Notes under the pieces: generated by a model | Databases searched by the model: none | Told to the model about the DNA's origin: nothing | What the model saw: the letters and a program-made list of their open reading frames with translations, nothing else | Shown: positions 60,916 through 64,000 of the stretch, piece after piece | Position numbering within the stretch: the stretch's first letter is position 1 | How the letters are laid out: the number at the start of each line of letters is the position of its first letter | Program-made: the position numbers and the translations under genes | Origin: Streptomyces curacoi | GTDB lineage: Bacteria; Actinomycetota; Actinomycetes; Streptomycetales; Streptomycetaceae | Assembly (NCBI RefSeq): GCF_001513975.1 | Contig: NZ_KQ947984.1 | Location: forward strand, 496,001-560,000 | Length of the DNA: 64,000 nt | Reading direction: 5' to 3'

Positions 60916-63183
60916 CTATCGGCTTCTGCCCTGCAGACGTGCCGCCAGCTGTCTGATCTCGGGCAGGCGGGCGGTGAGGGCCGCGCCGGGGCAGCTGGTC
61001 ATGTAGCCGTCGTCGTGGCCGGCGAGGGCGGGGAGCAGGGCGGTGGTGCCGGCGGCGTAGCGGCTGTGGCTGTTGCTGGAGGTCAGTCGGACCCTCGCGC
61101 GCGGGTCGGTGTCGGAGAGCCCCAGTTTCCAGGCGGCCAGTGCGGCGATCGCGTCGGTCATGGCCTTCGGCACGGGCACGCCGGCCGTGAAGGTGCCGAG
61201 GGCGGCGATGCCGGTGGTGCGGTGGTTGAAGCCCTGGGTGTGGGCGCCGGTGACCGGGCGGTCGACACCGCCCGCGCGGCCCTCGTAGATGGTGCCGCAG
61301 CGGTCGACCAGGAAGTTGTAGCCGATGTCGTCCCAGTCGCGGGAGCCGGTCTGGCCCGCGTACAGGTAGCGGATGATGCGAGGCGCGTCGGCGCAGTCAT
61401 AGCCGTTGGGCGAGTCGGTGTGGTGGACGAAGACGGCGACGACCCGGTCGTCGTAGCGCGGGGGCGGCCGGTCCTGCCGGGTGTCGTCACCCAGCCAGAC
61501 CGACCTCGGCACGACAGGCGGCCGGGCCGCCCGATGCGGGGCGGCCGGCCGCGCCGCGACCGACCGCGCGGACTCCGCGACGGCAGCCTCGATCCCACGC
61601 GCACACAGCGCCGGCGCGAGAACGGCGGCAAGCCCGGGGAGACAGCCGAGGACCAGGAGAAGAACGGGGGGTATGCGCCGCCGGGCACGGGGGTGGGGCC
61701 GGGGGCGAGGGTGCCGACCGGAAGAGGGGCGCGGCTGGGGGCGGCGGTGTTGGCGGGGATGGGGGTGCCGCTGGGGGCGGCGCTGCTCTCCGGAACGGGG
61801 GTGCCGCTGGGGGCGACGCTGGTCGCCGGAAGGGGGGTGCGGCTGGGTGCGGCGCTGCTCGCCGGAAGGGGGCTGCGGCCGGGGGCCGCCGTACTGGCCG
61901 GAGGGAGGCTGCGGCCGGGGGCGGCGGTACTGGCCGGAGGGAGGCTGCCACTGGGGGCGGCGCTGCTCGCCGGAAGGGGGCTGCGGCCGGGGGCCGCCGT
62001 ACTGGCCGGAGGGAGGCTGCGGCTGGAGGCGGCGGTACTGGCCGGAGGGAGGCCGCCGCTGGGGGCGGCACTGCTCGCCGGAAGGGGGCTGCGGCCGGGG
62101 GCCGCCGTACTGGCCGGAGCGAGGCTGCGGCTGGGGGCCGCCGTACCAGCCGGAAGAGGGCTGCCGCCGAGGGCCGGATGGCCGGCTGGCGGAGGGCTGC
62201 AGCCGGATTCGGGGTGGCTGACCGGCGGAGGGTTGGAGTCCGGCTCCGGGTGACAGGCCGGCCGAGGGTTGCAGGCCGGTTCGGGGTGGCTGACCGACCG
62301 AAGCTTGCAGCCCGGTTCGAGGCGGCCGACCGGCTCGTAGGCGCCGCCGGATTCGGGACTGTCGCTGGGGCAAGGACTGCGGCTCGCCACGGGACTCCCG
62401 TTCAGCAGAGGACCGCCACTCAGCAGAGGACTGCCGCGCGGCACGAGGCTGCCGCTCGGCCCTCGACCGCCGCCCGGCGCCGGGCTGCCACGCGGTCCCA
62501 GGACCCTCACTCGGCAGGGCTTGCCGGGCCGTACCAGCCCTCGGCGCAACTTGCCGACCAGGCATGACCGGCTGCACTCGCACACACGGCTGCACTCGAA
62601 CAACCGGCTTCTCTTGTACAGCCGGCCCCTCCCGCACGGTCGGCTCTCCCTCGCCGACCGGCTCTCCCTCCACAGCCGGCTCTTCCCGGGCGGCCGACTG
62701 CCCCCGCACCAGCGGCTCTCCCCCACCGACCAGCTCTCCTCGCAGGGCGGACTGCTCCCGCCCGCCCGACACTCCCCGCAGGGCCGACTGCTCCCGCCCG
62801 CCCGCCTCTCCCCGCCCACCCCCCGACACACGCGAGCCACCGGCCGCCCCCGCATCCAGCGGTGTCCGTCGCACATCCGACGCTCCCCCGCCCGCCCCCG
62901 CGGCAGCCCCCTCCGCCCAGCCCGGCTCCCTATCCGGCTCCACCGCCCAGCCCGCCCCCGGCGCACGCTCCGCCCCAGCCACCCCTCCTACGCGGGCGGC
63001 CCACGGTATTCGTACGGCACGTGGTCTTCGGCGCCCCCGTGTTCTGCGGAAGACCCTTCGGGTGACCCGTCGGAAGACACGCATGGTCCCACTGTCCGCC
63101 CGAACCGCTGCGCCCGCGATGTGTGGTGTGCCACCCGGAGGAACCATCGCCCCGGTCCGGGGCGTTTCTCCAGGTGCACGCAC
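60916..63183 (-). CDS. Peptidoglycan-recognition (amidase_2) protein with long repeat-rich N-terminus
   Basis: 755 residues as drawn. The C-terminal 170 residues are a PGRP/N-acetylmuramoyl-L-alanine amidase: VFVHHTDSPNGYDC (zinc His), DDIGYNFLVDRCGTIYEGR, GAHTQGFN, and GHDDGYMTSCPG (zinc His/Cys). A membrane helix lies at about 505-527. The preceding 500 residues are Arg/Pro/Gln/Gly-rich and contain about 14 tandem 12-residue units such as PSGQYGGPRPQP, which would be cytoplasmic and highly cationic. The true start is uncertain; an internal ATG (MRVFRR, codon 34) is an alternative. Third-position GC supports this frame. Confidence 0.8.
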   Translation of the reverse strand: MRAPGETPRTGAMVPPGGTPHIAGAAVRADSGTMRVFRRVTRRVFRRTRGRRRPRAVRIPWAARVGGVAGAERAPGAGWAVEPDREPGWAEGAAAGAGGGASDVRRTPLDAGAAGGSRVSGGGRGEAGGREQSALRGVSGGREQSALRGELVGGGEPLVRGQSAAREEPAVEGEPVGEGEPTVREGPAVQEKPVVRVQPCVRVQPVMPGRQVAPRAGTARQALPSEGPGTAWQPGAGRRSRAERQPRAARQSSAEWRSSAERESRGEPQSLPQRQSRIRRRLRAGRPPRTGLQASVGQPPRTGLQPSAGLSPGAGLQPSAGQPPRIRLQPSASRPSGPRRQPSSGWYGGPQPQPRSGQYGGPRPQPPSGEQCRPQRRPPSGQYRRLQPQPPSGQYGGPRPQPPSGEQRRPQWQPPSGQYRRPRPQPPSGQYGGPRPQPPSGEQRRTQPHPPSGDQRRPQRHPRSGEQRRPQRHPHPRQHRRPQPRPSSGRHPRPRPHPRARRRIPPVLLLVLGCLPGLAAVLAPALCARGIEAAVAESARSVAARPAAPHRAARPPVVPRSVWLGDDTRQDRPPPRYDDRVVAVFVHHTDSPNGYDCADAPRIIRYLYAGQTGSRDWDDIGYNFLVDRCGTIYEGRAGGVDRPVTGAHTQGFNHRTTGIAALGTFTAGVPVPKAMTDAIAALAAWKLGLSDTDPRARVRLTSSNSHSRYAAGTTALLPALAGHDDGYMTSCPGAALTARLPEIRQLAARLQGRSR
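61745..62215. repeat. Tandem 36-bp coding repeats
   Basis: Degenerate 36-bp units (12 codons) inside the amidase gene, with near-identical copies of GCTGCGGCCGGGGGCCGCCG around 61869, 61979 and 62089, i.e. a 110-bp higher-order period as well. Likely length-variable between strains. Confidence 0.8.
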
Positions 63184-63282
63184 GGTTCACGCAGCGTGGC
63201 CGATTCCCTGCGGCGGGCACGCGCGTGCTGATCAACGGGCGCCTCCCACGCGTACTAAGGGGTCCGAGAGAAAGGCGGCTCC

Positions 63283-64000
63283 GTGGACCTGCTCGACATC
63301 CTGCTGTTGCTGGTCGTCCTGGCCTACGCGGCGTCCGGCTACCGGCGCGGGCTGGTGGCCGGCTGCGTCTCGCTGGCCGGTTTCGTGGGCGGCGCGGTGA
63401 TCGGCGTATGGCTGCTGCCATGGATGATGGACCTGGTCACACCGGGTACGACGCAGGCGACGGTGACCGCGGTGCTGACCGTGCTGCTCCCGGCGGTGCT
63501 GGTGCACGAGCTGGCGGGGCGGCTGGCGCTGCGGCTGCGCCGGGAGCTGGACCGGGGGCCGCTCAGGGTGGCCGACGGGATCGGCGGGGCCGTGGCCAAC
63601 TCGGTGGCCGTGCTGATCGTGGCGTGGGTGGCCGCGAGCGTCCTGGCCGCGTCCTCCTCGCCGCTGCTCACGACGGCGATCCGGGACTCCCGGCTGCTCG
63701 GGACCGTGCAGGAGGCGATGCCGGACACGACACCGGCCTGGTTCTCACGGGCCACCTCCGCGCTCACCGAGGCGGGCTTCCCGCAGGTCTTCAACCCGTT
63801 CGAGAACGAGTCGACCGCCGAGGTCGCCAAGCCCTCCGGTGACAGCGTCACGGCGGCGGCGACGAACGCCGCCAAGCGCAGCACGGTCAAGATCGAGGGC
63901 GTCGCGGGCACCCAGGGCCGCGAGGGCAGCGGCTTCGTGTACGCGCCGCGGCATGTGATGACCAACGCCCATGTGGTGGCCGGCATCGATGAGCCGGGCG
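63283..64000 (+). CDS. MarP-like membrane serine protease (5' part)
   Basis: GTG 63283 opens a frame to the window end, 239 codons. The N-terminus is a CvpA-like four-helix membrane domain (ILLLLVVLAYAASGYRRGLV start). After about residue 165 the outer domain begins, with VKIEGVAGTQGREGSGFVYA and then MTNAHVV, which carries the catalytic His of a trypsin-like protease. This is the architecture of mycobacterial MarP, an acid-resistance periplasmic protease. Asp and Ser of the triad fall outside the window. AGAAAGG lies 6-12 bases before the start. Confidence 0.92.
   Translation, partial: MDLLDILLLLVVLAYAASGYRRGLVAGCVSLAGFVGGAVIGVWLLPWMMDLVTPGTTQATVTAVLTVLLPAVLVHELAGRLALRLRRELDRGPLRVADGIGGAVANSVAVLIVAWVAASVLAASSSPLLTTAIRDSRLLGTVQEAMPDTTPAWFSRATSALTEAGFPQVFNPFENESTAEVAKPSGDSVTAAATNAAKRSTVKIEGVAGTQGREGSGFVYAPRHVMTNAHVVAGIDEPG

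Noticed and set aside
61745..62215. Regular repeats as a possible CRISPR array
   Set aside because: Units are 36 bp head-to-tail without unique spacers, in frame within a gene, and no cas genes are nearby.
61015..62253. Plus-strand frame with LGAALLAGRG-like units, reminiscent of pentapeptide repeats
   Set aside because: It is the complement of the amidase repeat array; codon third-position GC favours the minus frame, which continues into a true amidase domain.

Overview
The window is high-GC actinobacterial chromosome, almost certainly Streptomyces. The evidence is GC-rich codon third positions throughout, frequent GTG starts, ATGA/GTGA-coupled operons, long GC hairpin terminators without U-tracts, and a gene order that matches my recollection of the conserved core arm around the S. 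coelicolor respiratory (qcr/cta) and pyruvate dehydrogenase loci. I see no tRNA, rRNA, insertion sequence, prophage or CRISPR array. Many very long opposite-strand open frames are GC-skew shadows and are left out.

Layout. 1-4.5 kb: end of an OmpR-type response regulator, an SLC13-like permease preceded by three 11-bp direct repeats, glycerate kinase, and a class V aminotransferase under a SAM-IV-type riboswitch. 4.6-15.1 kb: trpD, then the cytochrome bc1 operon (qcrCAB), ctaE (oxidase subunit III), an orphan degenerate receiver protein, an L,D-transpeptidase lipoprotein, and the aa3 oxidase operon ctaC-ctaD-ctaF. 15.4-24.4 kb: an IscS-TusA fusion, an AdoK-like adenosine kinase, erpA, nadA, and a receptor Ser/Thr kinase with a PQQ-type sensor. 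24.5-33.9 kb: an RND transporter with a NarL-type two-component pair, the PspA/PspAA envelope-stress pair, a DUF3043 membrane protein, a methyltransferase that seems to start at CTG, and an HtrA-like lipoprotein protease.

34-40.3 kb holds the cobalamin nucleotide-loop genes (a metallo-beta-lactamase-fold/CobU fusion, cobT, cobS) interleaved with membrane proteins. 40.3-47.0 kb is the standout region. Five minus-strand genes encode an Agd3-like (CE18) polysaccharide deacetylase, a PelF/Gtb3-like GT4 glycosyltransferase, an unrecognised polytopic membrane protein, a spherulin-4/Sph3-like (GH135) protein and a GH114 (Ega3-like) lipoprotein. Four of the five families are those of the fungal galactosaminogalactan cluster, and the last four genes overlap start-to-stop. 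I infer a bacterial galactosamine-rich exopolysaccharide system.

47.3-57.6 kb: leucyl aminopeptidase, dihydrolipoamide dehydrogenase, a two-lipoyl-domain E2, a small lipoprotein, an FCD-type GntR regulator, a small membrane protein, and homodimeric pyruvate dehydrogenase E1 (aceE) with a perfect palindrome in its leader. 57.7-64 kb: a WYL regulator, a DUF4240 protein, a FemAB-family transferase, a peptidoglycan-recognition amidase with a very long repeat-rich cationic N-terminus, and the start of a MarP-like membrane serine protease cut by the window edge.

Together the window supplies the aerobic respiratory chain, the pyruvate dehydrogenase entry to it, Fe-S/sulfur and cofactor synthesis (NAD, cobalamin), and several envelope functions.
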